Notes under the pieces: model-generated
Database searches by the model: none
Told to the model about the DNA's origin: nothing
Seen by the model: the letters and a program-made list of their open reading frames with translations, nothing else
Assembly (NCBI RefSeq): GCF_020400585.1
Contig: NZ_JAINVF010000006.1
Span: 1 to 64,000 of the forward strand
Direction: 5' to 3'
Length of the DNA stretch: 64,000 nt
DNA from: Streptomyces sp. NK08204
GTDB taxonomy: Bacteria; Actinomycetota; Actinomycetes; Streptomycetales; Streptomycetaceae
Position numbers and translations under genes: made by a program
Shown: positions 52,755 through 61,471 of the stretch, piece after piece
How the letters are laid out: the number at the start of each line of letters is the position of its first letter
Numbering within the stretch: position 1 is the stretch's first letter

Positions 52755-53773
52755 GAGGTCCTTTCCTCGGCAGACGACTCGGAAAGCGGCACGGACGTCT
52801 GCTCGGTCAACGGCTCGGGGTAGTGGCAGGCGACCTCGTGGCCCGGGGCGATCGGGCTGAGCGCGGGCCGTTCGGTGGCGCAGCGGTCGGCCGCCCTCGG
52901 GCAACGGGTACGGAACGGACAGCCGCTGGGCGGGCTGAGCGGACTGGGCAGGTCGCCGCGGAGCACGATCCGTTCCCGGGCCCGTTCGGCGTCCGGATCG
53001 GGCAGTGGTACGGCGGAGAGCAGGGCGTGGGTGTACGGGTGCGCGGCGCTGCCGTAGAGCGTGTCCCGGTCGGCCGTCTCCACGACCGTGCCCAGGTACA
53101 TCACCGCGACGCGCGTGCTGATCTGACGCACCGCGCCGAGGTCGTGCGCGATGAACACGTAGGCGAGCCCGTACTCCTGCTGCAGGTCCTTGAGCAGGTT
53201 GAGGATCTGCGCCTGGACCGACACGTCGAGCGCCGAGACGGGCTCGTCGCACACCACCAGTTTCGGCCGCAGTGCCAGCGCCCGGGCGATACCGATGCGC
53301 TGCGCCTGGCCGCCGGAGAACTCGTGGGGATAGCGGGCGGCGTGCTCCGGCCGCAGGCCCACCCGCACCAGCAGATCCTCCACCGGCTCGTCGGGAGTCA
53401 ACCCCTGATAGCGGTATGGGGCCGTCAGGATCTGCCGGACGGTCTGGCGGGGGTTCAGCGAGGAGAACGGGTCTTGGAAGATCATCTGCAGGTCGCGGCG
53501 CACGGGCCGCGGCAACGGCTCGTCCATGGTGGTGAGTTCGCGTCCGGCCATGCTGATCGTTCCTGATGTGGGTTCGATGAGCCGGGTCAGCAGCCGGGCG
53601 ACGGTGGACTTGCCGCAGCCGGATTCGCCGACCAGACCCAGCGTTTCCCCCGCGTCCACTCGCAGCGACACCCCGTCGACCGCCCTGACCTGCCCGGCGA
53701 GCCGCCGGGTCAGGCCGTGCCGTACGGGGAACCGCTTGACCAGGTCGCGTGCTTCGAGCAGGGGCGCGTTCAC
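52751..53773 (-). CDS. Oligopeptide ABC transporter ATPase (DppF/OppF type)
   Basis: 340 residues. Walker A GESGCGKST, signature FSGGQAQRIGIARAL, Walker B LVVCDEPVSALDVS and switch FIAHDLGAV. The C-terminal oligo_HPY region (AHPYTHALLSAVP and the cysteine cluster CPFRTRCPRAADRC) marks it as a peptide/nickel-type transporter ATPase. GTG start overlaps the preceding ATPase stop (GTGA). Confidence 0.93.
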   Translation of the reverse strand: MNAPLLEARDLVKRFPVRHGLTRRLAGQVRAVDGVSLRVDAGETLGLVGESGCGKSTVARLLTRLIEPTSGTISMAGRELTTMDEPLPRPVRRDLQMIFQDPFSSLNPRQTVRQILTAPYRYQGLTPDEPVEDLLVRVGLRPEHAARYPHEFSGGQAQRIGIARALALRPKLVVCDEPVSALDVSVQAQILNLLKDLQQEYGLAYVFIAHDLGAVRQISTRVAVMYLGTVVETADRDTLYGSAAHPYTHALLSAVPLPDPDAERARERIVLRGDLPSPLSPPSGCPFRTRCPRAADRCATERPALSPIAPGHEVACHYPEPLTEQTSVPLSESSAEERTS

Positions 53774-54591
53774 GCGGTCACCTCCGGCGTCGACAGAGTG
53801 GGCAGGCGATCGGGCAGCGGCCCGTCGACGCGGGGTACGCAGGCGAGCAGGCCCTTGGTGTAGGTGTCGCGCGGGCGGTAGAACACCTCGCGGACCAGGC
53901 CTCGTTCGACCGCGCGGCCGCTGTACATCACGACGACCTCGTCGGCCAGGCCGGCGACCACGCCCATGTCATGGGTGATGAGCATGATTGCGGTGCCGGA
54001 TTGCTCCCGTAGTTCCCGCAGCAGTTCCAGGATCTGGGCCTGTACGGTCACGTCGAGCGCGGTGGTCGGTTCGTCAGCGATGAGCAGGTCGGGCTCCAGG
54101 CACAGGGCCATCGCGATCATCACGCGCTGACGCATGCCGCCGGAGAACTCGTGCGGGTAGGCGCGGGCGCGGCGTTCGGGCTCGGGGATGCCGACCCGGT
54201 CCAGCATCCGTACCGCGACCCGGTGTCCCTCGCGGCGCCCGGCCCGGCGGTGTGCACGGTAGGCCTCGGCGATCTGGAAGCCCACCGGGTAGTAGGGGTT
54301 CAGGCAGGACAGCGGATCCTGGAAGATCATCGCGATCCGGTCACCACGCAGCCGGCGCAGCGCCCGGCCGCTCAGGTCGGTCAACTTCTGTCCGTCGAAG
54401 CGGACTTCACCCGTGACGTGGGCACCGCGCAGCAGACCCATGATGGCCAGGCTGGTCACGGACTTGCCGCTGCCGGACTCGCCCACCACGCCGAGCACCG
54501 ACCCGGCGGCCAGGTCCAGTTCGAGTCCGTCGACGGCGCGCGCGCCGCTCGCGAAGTCCACGGTCAGGTCTCGTACGGTCAGCAGGGTCAT
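53770..54591 (-). CDS. Oligopeptide ABC transporter ATPase (DppD/OppD type)
   Basis: 273 residues with Walker [10 protein letters not shown], signature [15 protein letters not shown], Walker [15 protein letters not shown] and switch LITHDMGVV. Shorter C-terminal HPY region than DppF-type; the terminal cysteine cluster is absent. Overlaps both neighbours by four bases. Confidence 0.93.
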   Translation of the reverse strand: MTLLTVRDLTVDFASGARAVDGLELDLAAGSVLGVVGESGSGKSVTSLAIMGLLRGAHVTGEVRFDGQKLTDLSGRALRRLRGDRIAMIFQDPLSCLNPYYPVGFQIAEAYRAHRRAGRREGHRVAVRMLDRVGIPEPERRARAYPHEFSGGMRQRVMIAMALCLEPDLLIADEPTTALDVTVQAQILELLRELREQSGTAIMLITHDMGVVAGLADEVVVMYSGRAVERGLVREVFYRPRDTYTKGLLACVPRVDGPLPDRLPTLSTPEVTA

Positions 54592-55580
54592 CCCACGGCC
54601 CTCACTCTCGGGTCAAGAAGCGCGTAGACCAGGTCCACCACGACGTTGGCGATCACGACGAACGCCGCGGCGAACAGCGTCACGCCGAGGATCACCGGCT
54701 GGTCGGCGCTGTTGATCGCGTCGGCCGCGAGCTTTCCCACGCCGGGCAGGCCGAAGACCGACTCGGTGATGAGGGCGCCGCCGAGCAGCGCACCGAGGTC
54801 CATGCCGAAGATCGTCACGATGGGCATCAGCGCCGGCCGCAGCGCGTGCCGGCGCAGCACCGTCGGCTCGGGCAGACCCTTGGCGCGGGCAGTGCGGACG
54901 TAGTTCTGACCGAGGCTGTCGAGCATCTCACCGCGGGTGATCCGGGCGTAGATGCCGGCGTAGAGCATCGCCAGCGTGATCCACGGCATGACCATGGACT
55001 GAACCCAGCCGACCGGGTCCGCGGTGAGCGGGATCGCCTGCGGATAGGGCAACAGGCCCAGCTTGACGACGAGCAGGTACTGCAGCACCAGGGCGGTGAA
55101 GTACACCGGCAGCGAGACGCCGCCGAGTGCGGCCGTCATCGCCGCCCGGTCCCACAGGCTGCCGCGGCGCAGCGCGGAGATCACCCCGGCCGTGACGCCG
55201 ACCAGCAGCCACAGCACCGCCGCGCCCAGGGCGATGGAGATGCTGACCGGCAGCCGGTCGGTGAGCATCAGCCACACGGGCTGGTCGGTCTGAAAGCTGA
55301 ATCCCAGGCACGGAGCGGGACAGTGCACGGCCTGCGCACCCGTGCCGTACGTACGACCGCCCACGATGCCGATGAGGTAGTCACGGAACTGCACGCCCAC
55401 CGAGTGGTTCAGGCCGAGCGTGGTGCGGATCTCGGCAATGCGCTCCGGGCTGCACGCCTTGCCGCAGGCGCCCTGGGCCGGGTCGGCGGGCATCAGATAG
55501 AAGATGGCGAAGGTGGCCGCGCAGATCACCAGCAGGATCAGCGCCGTCGCGGCCAGCCTGCGCAGGACATAAAGGATCAT
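54588..55580 (-). CDS. Oligopeptide ABC transporter permease (DppB type)
   Basis: 330 residues with about six membrane spans. N-terminal VLRRLAATALILLVICAATF and ATFAIFYLMPADPA, and the binding-protein-dependent transport signature YVRTARAKGLPEPTVLRRHA that couples to the ATPases. A periplasmic-type loop with paired cysteines (GACGKAC) follows the first span. Overlaps neighbours by four bases. Confidence 0.92.
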   Translation of the reverse strand: MILYVLRRLAATALILLVICAATFAIFYLMPADPAQGACGKACSPERIAEIRTTLGLNHSVGVQFRDYLIGIVGGRTYGTGAQAVHCPAPCLGFSFQTDQPVWLMLTDRLPVSISIALGAAVLWLLVGVTAGVISALRRGSLWDRAAMTAALGGVSLPVYFTALVLQYLLVVKLGLLPYPQAIPLTADPVGWVQSMVMPWITLAMLYAGIYARITRGEMLDSLGQNYVRTARAKGLPEPTVLRRHALRPALMPIVTIFGMDLGALLGGALITESVFGLPGVGKLAADAINSADQPVILGVTLFAAAFVVIANVVVDLVYALLDPRVRAVG

Positions 55581-56524
55581 CGGCGTCGGCTCCGGGGATC
55601 GAGTGCGTCCCGTACTGCGTCGCCCAGCACGTTGAAGGCGAGCACAGTCGCGAACAGGAAGCCGCCTGGGATGAGGAAGTAGACGGGGTCGGCGGCATAC
55701 CACGGCACCGCGGCGGCGATCATCTGGCCCCACGAGGGGGTCGGCGGGCGCACCCCGACGCCGAGGTAGGACAGGCCCGCCTCGGTGGCGACGTAACTGG
55801 GGATCGACATGGTCGCCACGACGAGGACCGGCCCACTCAGGTTGGGCAGCACCTCCCGCACCAGCAGTGCGCGCCTGGAGGCACCCAGCACACGGGCCGC
55901 GGCCACGAACTCGCCGCGGGCCAGCACCATCGCCTGCCCGCGTACGATCCGCCCGACGTACGGCCAGCCGAAGAAGCCGAGCACGACGACCAGCAGCAGC
56001 TGCCGGTTCACGCCCGGCGCCGCGGAGATCAGCGCGATCATGAAGATGAGGGCGGGAAAGGACATGAGCAGGTCCATCAGCCTGCCGACGACGGTATCGG
56101 TCCAGCCGCTGAAGAACCCGGCGGCCAGTCCGAGCGCCGTTCCGAGCGTCACCGACACGGCGGTGGCGAGCAGGGCGATCAGCAGCGAGACCCGGGCGCC
56201 GTAGACGACACGGGCGAGAATGTCCCGGCCGCTGCCAGGCTCCACGCCCAGCCAGTGCTGGGTGCTGATACCGCCTCCGGTGCCCCGCGGCAGCCCGCCG
56301 AGCACCGGATCCACCGCGTCGGAGTGGAACTCGGTCGGGGATGAGCCGGCGGTCCAGGCGATCAACGGGGCCGCGAGGGCGATGAGCACCAGGAGCACGA
56401 CCACTGCCAGCGCCACCGTGGCGGAACGCTGGGCCAGCAGCCGGCGCAGCAGGGACGTCTCGTCCGGGCCGACGCGAGGTGGCGTGTCCGACGACGGCAC
56501 GGGGGCGGGGAGGGTGGCGGTCAC
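55577..56524 (-). CDS. Oligopeptide ABC transporter permease (DppC type)
   Basis: 315 residues with about six membrane spans. Coupling signature FVAAARVLGASRRALLVREV and conserved LGVEPGSGRDILARVVYGAR. The start was set at GTG 56524, which overlaps the binding-protein stop (GTGA); an extended frame upstream is antisense noise. Confidence 0.92.
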   Translation of the reverse strand: MTATLPAPVPSSDTPPRVGPDETSLLRRLLAQRSATVALAVVVLLVLIALAAPLIAWTAGSSPTEFHSDAVDPVLGGLPRGTGGGISTQHWLGVEPGSGRDILARVVYGARVSLLIALLATAVSVTLGTALGLAAGFFSGWTDTVVGRLMDLLMSFPALIFMIALISAAPGVNRQLLLVVVLGFFGWPYVGRIVRGQAMVLARGEFVAAARVLGASRRALLVREVLPNLSGPVLVVATMSIPSYVATEAGLSYLGVGVRPPTPSWGQMIAAAVPWYAADPVYFLIPGGFLFATVLAFNVLGDAVRDALDPRSRRR

Positions 56525-58203
56525 TTCCGCAGCCCCAGGGAGACCAGGTCCAGGCGGCCGACGTAGGCGATGTGCCCGTAGGCGCCCGTGACATGGGGGC
56601 CGACCAGGACCGCCGCCTTGTCCCACAGGAACGGCACGACCGGAGCGTCACGCATGATCTGCTGGGCGAGTGAGCCGTAGGCGGTCGCGGCGGCCGCCGG
56701 GTCCTTCATCCGGGCGATCGCGTCGATACGGGCGTTGACCTTGGCGGAGCCGTACTGGGCGTGGTTGTTGTTGCCCTCGGAGGTGATCAGCCGGCCGTCG
56801 AAAACGAGGGGCAGGTAGGTGGAGGCGCCGGGCCAGTCGGGTGTCCAGCCATCGATCACCAGGTCGTGCTCCTGGGCGGTGTTGCCCACGGTGCTGTAGA
56901 ACGCCGACGAGCTGATCGCGTTGATCTTCACCTTGATCCCGGCCTTGGCCAGGGATGCCTGCACGGCCTCGCCCTGCGCCTGTCCGCCGGCGGTGGCTGG
57001 GGTGTCGAGCGTGAGGCTGAGGCCCGAGGCGTGGCCTGCCTGGGCGAGCAGCGCCTTCGCCTTGGCCGGATCGCCCTTGCCGCTCGGGCTGGGGAAGGGA
57101 TCGTCGGTAACGGCACCGGGCAGGGACGGCGGCAGCAGGGTGGTGGCCAGTTGGCCGGCGATCGGTCCGCCCCGGGCGGTGCGCAGGGCGTCCTTGTCCA
57201 GCGCGTAGGCGATCGCCTGCCGCACCCGGACGTCGTCGAGCGGCTTGTGCCGGGTGTTGATGCTCAGGTACCGCGTGTTGATCGACTCACCGGTGACCAG
57301 TCGCTTGCGCACTGCGGGGTTGGCCATCACCGGCCCGACCGAGGCCGGGCCGACCGGCTCGAAGGCGACGGCGTCCGCGTCCTGCCCCTGGGCGGCGATG
57401 AGCCGCTGGTCGACGACGGCCGGGTCGAGGTTGAGATCGATCACGACCTTGTCCGGCAGCCCCTTGCGCACGGTATCGGTGGCAGGGCTCCAGTGGGTGT
57501 TGCGGACCAGCGTGAGCTGCTTCTTGGGCTCGAAGTCCCCGATCCTGTAGGGGCCGGAGGAGAAGGGCCTGCTGTCGTAGCGGATCCCGGTGTCCTTGTC
57601 CTGCGGAACCGGGGCGAAGATCGGCAGCGACACCGCGGAACCGAAGTCGGCCACCGGACGGTTGAGCTTGAAGACGATCGTCCGGCCGTCCGGGGTCTCG
57701 ATCGAGGCGAGCCCGTGCTTGTCCTTGTAGGGGCCCTTGTAACTCCGCCCCCCTGCAAGCCACATGCGTGCGTACGGCGGCCCTTCGGGGAGTTCCGCGG
57801 CGAAGCTCCGCTCGACCCCGTACTTGATGTCCCGGCTGGCGATGGGCCGGCCGTCCTCGAACTTCACCCCTGCCTTGAGCGTGAAGGTCCAGGTGCGGGC
57901 CCCGTCGCTCGGGCGGCCGGTGTCCGTTGCCAGATCCGGCACGATCTTTCCCCCGGCCGGCCCGGGTGCCGCCGCGTACGTCGTCAGCGTCCGGTAGATG
58001 AGGCGGCCCACGTCCTCGGAGGACGTGACGTAGTTGCGGGCGGGGTCGAGGTGCTCCAGGTCGAGGCTGGAGAGCACGTGAAGCGTGCCTCCCTTGCTCG
58101 CCGACGCGCCCTGCCCGTCGCCGCCGTCGGCTCCCCCGCAGCCGGCGACGGTGACGAGTCCGAGGGCGGCAGCCATGACCATCCCGGAACCTCGTGCTCT
58201 CAC
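56521..58203 (-). CDS. Peptide-binding lipoprotein of ABC transporter (DppA/SBP_bac_5)
   Basis: 560 residues. Lipoprotein signal ending VAGC with C22, then family-5 solute-binding blocks: LDLEHLDPARNYVTSSEDVG, WTFTLKAGVKFEDGRPI, FSSGPYRIGDFEPKKQL, RVRQAIAYALDKDALRTA and PDWPGASTYLPL. GTG 58203 is preceded by AGGAG at five bases, which decides it over ATG 58227. First gene of a six-gene chain in which each junction overlaps by four bases (58203 down to 51474). Confidence 0.93.
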   Translation of the reverse strand: MRARGSGMVMAAALGLVTVAGCGGADGGDGQGASASKGGTLHVLSSLDLEHLDPARNYVTSSEDVGRLIYRTLTTYAAAPGPAGGKIVPDLATDTGRPSDGARTWTFTLKAGVKFEDGRPIASRDIKYGVERSFAAELPEGPPYARMWLAGGRSYKGPYKDKHGLASIETPDGRTIVFKLNRPVADFGSAVSLPIFAPVPQDKDTGIRYDSRPFSSGPYRIGDFEPKKQLTLVRNTHWSPATDTVRKGLPDKVVIDLNLDPAVVDQRLIAAQGQDADAVAFEPVGPASVGPVMANPAVRKRLVTGESINTRYLSINTRHKPLDDVRVRQAIAYALDKDALRTARGGPIAGQLATTLLPPSLPGAVTDDPFPSPSGKGDPAKAKALLAQAGHASGLSLTLDTPATAGGQAQGEAVQASLAKAGIKVKINAISSSAFYSTVGNTAQEHDLVIDGWTPDWPGASTYLPLVFDGRLITSEGNNNHAQYGSAKVNARIDAIARMKDPAAAATAYGSLAQQIMRDAPVVPFLWDKAAVLVGPHVTGAYGHIAYVGRLDLVSLGLRK

Positions 58204-58220
58204 GGTGACTCCTATGTGAT

Positions 58221-58231
58221 GTGACATTTCA
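58221..58231. promoter_or_regulatory. 11-mer GTGACATTTCA upstream of peptide-transport operon
   Basis: Identical to 48826-48836 near the LysR gene; relative to the downstream gene it is inverted. It sits 18 bp before the binding-protein start. Confidence 0.3.
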
Positions 58232-58360
58232 CTGTGCGTGCGTCAAGGGTGTACGTGACCAGGCCCACACGGCCAGCTCCCGGGTCCCCAGAACATCGGG
58301 TTATGGGCGCCGCTCCCCGGGGGCATGAAGCGCTGCCGATACGAGCCGAAGGCACGCAGG

Positions 58361-58399
58361 GGCGGTGTGGCCGGCGCATGATGCGCAGACCACACCGCC
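58361..58399 (-). terminator. Long hairpin downstream of the M6 relic
   Basis: Outer arms GGCGGTGTGG/CCACACCGCC (perfect 10 bp) enclose a second stem GCGCAT/ATGCGC. It lies about 30 bp past the relic's stop and would have terminated its leftward transcript. Confidence 0.6.
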
Positions 58400-58428
58400 T
58401 TCGACCGTGGGCATCTCGCACTATGCGG

Positions 58429-58710
58429 TCACCACTTGTAGGTCCAGACGGTGTCGTTGTACGCGTCGGAACTGTTGACGTAGATCCGGATACGGGCGGT
58501 GCTGTCCTCGAATCAATGGCCGGGCTTCCAGGTCTGCATGTCCAGCGCGGTGCAGTTCCCGGTGGGGGCGGCGGCATCGGGGTTGGTGACCACCCGGATC
58601 GGCCCACTGCCGGTGGCGGTCGAGGTGTCGACCTTGTAGATGACGACACCGGTGGCACAGGCGCCGGAGTCGTGGCCCGCGGCCTTGCGGGACTCGGCGA
58701 GTCCTGAGCA
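58429..58710 (-). pseudogene. C-terminal fragment of an M6 metalloprotease gene
   Basis: Reads AESRKAAGHDSGACATGVVI, YKVDTSTATGSGPIRVVT and GNCTALDMQTWKPGH, closely matching the C-terminal part of the M6 protease at 50214. It then hits an in-frame TGA, and continues FEDSTARIRIYVNSSDAYND to a stop at 58429. The catalytic part is missing: homology ends at about 58710, where an unrelated fragment begins on the other strand. Confidence 0.65.
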
Positions 58711-58972
58711 TTGCTCAGAGGGGGCAGCGTCCGAGGACAGCAGCACCTTCTGGATCGTGCTGGGCGTCGGCGCTGTCGTACTTCTCGGAGCAGCGACCGC
58801 AGCGGTCACCGTCGCTCGCAGGCGCCGCGTTTCCCCCGCACCACCGTCCACCCATGCGGCGCCTCCAGGCCATTACCCCGGCGCGGTAGCGCCCACCTGC
58901 GGACCGGGCAGCGTGCCTCCGGGGGATCGGAGTCCAGGCTCTCTGAGTACGGATACTCAGACGCCTTGGTGA
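58711..58972 (+). pseudogene. C-terminal membrane segment of a mycosin-like protease gene
   Basis: Reads SEDSSTFWIVLGVGAVVLLG, then AATAAVTVARRRRVSP and a Pro-rich tail. A single membrane helix with a basic stop-transfer tail at the C-terminus is characteristic of mycosins, the serine proteases of type VII secretion loci. No catalytic part is present, and the left boundary abuts the M6 relic. The neighbouring WXG-type genes support the assignment, which is otherwise tentative. Confidence 0.35.
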
Positions 58973-59106
58973 CCGATACAGATGGGTGCATGACGGACAG
59001 GCATTAGCGTTGTTCTCGATCACCGAAGTGTTGCGGTCGCACGTTCACAACAACTCATCCACAACACCTCATCTGGCAGAGCGAGACCTGGGGGAGGGGA
59101 CCACGC

Positions 59107-59569
59107 GTGGCGTGGCAGGAGTGGGAGCAGCTCAAGGCCGCAGCGGCGAGCGTCACGAGACACGGATGCAGCTAAACCACCTGTCAGATGGCCCGGGAGG
59201 CGGCGGCTCAGGCGGCAGCGGCGCCTCCGGCAAGTTGAGGTCCGACAAGGCGGCTTGGTCCCACGCAGGCGAAGGCGTCGCAGACGTGCAGAGCGACATC
59301 GGAAAGGTGATGACAAAGCTTGAGCACGGCCAGACCGGCCTCGGTAAGACGACGGGATGCCTGACCGCGGTGGCGCAGAAGGGTGTGTACGACTCCTGGG
59401 AGCGCCGTCTAAGGACATCAGCGACCTGTGCGGCGGGCTCGCGGGAGTGCTGGACAAGACGGGCCGCGACCAGCTCAGGACAGACGAGGCCATCAATGCG
59501 GAGATCGGAAAGCTGAAGGTGCATTCCGAGGACACCTCCGCCGACGGCGGCTCGGGCAAGGGTCGGTGA
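59107..59569 (+). pseudogene. Frameshifted WXG100-like secretion-substrate gene
   Basis: GTG 59107 behind a strong GGGGGAGGGG site opens AWQEWEQLKAAAA. A missing base shifts to ERHETRMQLNHLSDGPGG and KLRSDKAAWSHAGEGVADVQ. A second missing base near 59415 shifts from DSWERRL to KDISDLCGGLAGVLDKTGRD and DEAINAEIGKLKVHSED, with a stop at 59569. The reconstructed protein of about 150 residues matches streptomycete WXG100-type proteins associated with type VII secretion. Both lesions are single-base losses. Confidence 0.55.
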
Positions 59570-59900
59570 CACAGAACATGGACCTCAAGACGCTCAAGGC
59601 CATCAATCCGTCGGAGTACGCAGACGCGGCGGACGGGTATCGCACGATGAGCGACGCGGCTGGTGCGCCCAGAGATCGTGTCGACAAGCACATCACCAAG
59701 GCCATGCGGCAGGCCAACGAGGGGGAGGCCGCGACAGCAGCACTCAAGAAGCTCAACGAGCTGTCGCGGAATTTTCACTACACGGATTGAAAGCCCACTC
59801 CAACTACTTCAACCCTGCAAAAGATCAGATGTCGGCGGACAATATTGCAAGGATTGTTGTCGGCAGATCTGACGAGATCGTTAGGGAGCAGCCGCGGTGA
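59566..59900 (+). pseudogene. Internally deleted partner of the WXG-like gene
   Basis: Starts by overlap with the preceding stop (GTGA at 59566) and reads MDLKTLKAINPSEYADAADG, YRTMSDAAGAPRDRVDKHIT and ALKKLNELSRNFHYTD then stop at 59790. The next frame immediately continues LKAHSNYFNPAKDQMSADNI and ARIVVGRSDEIVREQPR, stopping at 59900. Intact relatives that I recall have about 100 residues between these two parts, so an internal deletion fused the ends out of frame. Confidence 0.5.
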
Positions 59901-60469
59901 GAACTGTATACCCTGGAATTCTACTTGGTGCTTTTCTCTTGACTGGATGCAGCTCTTCGGACGGAACGACTGTAGGTGACTCGAAGAAAATGAACATGCA
60001 AGAGGCTGCAGAACATGCCGACAAGATCCTTGACGGCACGTTCGCCGCGATCAAGCCGACAGTGCACTGGACCCATGGCGAGTCAACCGAGGGTAGTTGT
60101 GACGTATCGAGGCGGCGGGCGGTAATGACTGTAATTTCAGAGTCGCGGAGGGGGAACTTTCTAGGTGCGGTGGAGCGTTACTGGAAATCGCAAGGATACA
60201 ACCAGATCGGCGTCAATCGGGACACGAAAAGTCCAGCCATGTATTTTCAGACGCCAGATGAATTTAATGTGCGTCTCTTGATTGGTGATAACGGGCAGGC
60301 ATTCTTTGAAGTGGCAACACCATGTGTGGAAAAGTCATCGGTGTCACCACCCACCTCGAAGACAGTTGGACCGAATTATGCGGGAAAGCCGATTCCGGAC
60401 GCGAATGTCCATTCCGACTTCTGGTCATCCGGTGGTCCCGTTCCTTCGTCCTCCCAGAGCGGGTCGTGA
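59897..60469 (+). CDS. Lipoprotein, unknown function, lower GC
   Basis: 190 residues. Lipoprotein signal (ILLGAFLLTGCSSSDG) with the lipobox cysteine at C18, then a compact domain with TVHWTHGESTEGSCDVSRRR, VERYWKSQGYNQIGVNRD and FNVRLLIGDNGQAFFEVATP, and a Ser-rich tail. The GTG start overlaps the stop of the preceding relic (GTGA). Base composition is visibly more AT-rich than its neighbours. It is the only intact gene of the secretion-associated cluster and would be anchored on the outer face of the membrane. Confidence 0.75.
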   Translation: MRTVYPGILLGAFLLTGCSSSDGTTVGDSKKMNMQEAAEHADKILDGTFAAIKPTVHWTHGESTEGSCDVSRRRAVMTVISESRRGNFLGAVERYWKSQGYNQIGVNRDTKSPAMYFQTPDEFNVRLLIGDNGQAFFEVATPCVEKSSVSPPTSKTVGPNYAGKPIPDANVHSDFWSSGGPVPSSSQSGS

Positions 60470-60861
60470 CGAAGAGAAGGAAGCCAGGGCCGTCGACAGT
60501 GGACGGGGCCGTTGGAACTCCGCGCCGTGGAACCAGCTACGCCGGTGGAAGGCGCGGCGGGCGACCCCGCATCCGGGAAGGCCACGGAGATTCCCGATGT
60601 GACGAAAGGACAGGCACGGATCCAGTGCAGCCACGTACCAGGAACCGTAGAGTCCGCCGCCTTGCATGGACGGAAGTGACCGATGGCAGGGACGGACGCC
60701 AAGGACACCCCGGCTGTAGCGGCGTCCCCTTCAACGGCGCCTGTTGACCGGACCACTTCTTCCCGGACGAAGGAGCCGTGAGTCGCGCCATGCCCGCCTC
60801 GGTTGGGCAGCGGCACTTTCGCCAGGCAGGTGCACGTCCATGCTGAGGGTTGACTTAACGG

Positions 60862-61050
60862 AGGTTGGCGGACACCAACAAGGACAATGCCGACCGTCGG
60901 GTGCGGCTGAGCTTCTTGGGCCAGGGATCCGCTTCGGTGGGACTGCATCGGTGAGGTCCGGCCCCCGCCGAACGACCGTGGCGGCCAGGACTCTGTAAGG
61001 TCGGGCGGCGGAGCTTGACCCCACCACCTCTTCGTCCCGAAGTGATCTGG
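60862..61050 (+). repeat. Direct repeat R2: relic of yjbQ 3' end plus downstream DNA
   Basis: Reads DTNKDNADRRVRLSFLG in one frame, the C-terminus of a YjbQ protein, without the rest of the gene. About 120 bp of shared downstream sequence follows. Aligns with R1 at 45090-45337 but lacks its extra 60 bp. The surroundings 60470-60861 and 61051-61471 hold no intact gene; a leftward protein-like frame near 61190-61420 (GQYTVWIRACDLRSNAQEAL) may be another remnant. Confidence 0.7.
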
Positions 61051-61471
61051 ACGGCGGATCCGCCCTGGGCTGCCCCGCCCCCATGCGCTGATGGTCTGCA
61101 GGCGTCCGCGCTTGTCCGCTGCTGTGCGTCGACGTTGTCACACAGGCAGGGCTCCAGCCTCATCCCGGCCACTTTCGCGCGAACGTGCTCGACCAGCCTC
61201 AGCCGTGCTTCACAGACACTGAGGCACAGTAACGACCCCGCTCGATCTGGCGTCTTCCGCAGTACGGCCCGGCCTTCCTCCTCCGTGAGCATCTGCACTC
61301 GGAAGAGGGCCTCCTGGGCGTTGGAGCGCAGGTCGCAGGCGCGGATCCAGACCGTGTACTGGCCGGCGAAGAGAAGGCATCCTCGACCGTCCTCGCCCTC
61401 ACCCGGGCTTTGATCACGCGACTGGACCGGCCAGGGATGCGGCTCTGGACGCGGCAGCCCAGTCTTGAACC

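Noticed and set aside
45150..60862. Intact prophage or conjugative element between R1 and R2
   Set aside because: No integrase, replication, structural or conjugation gene was seen in the segment.
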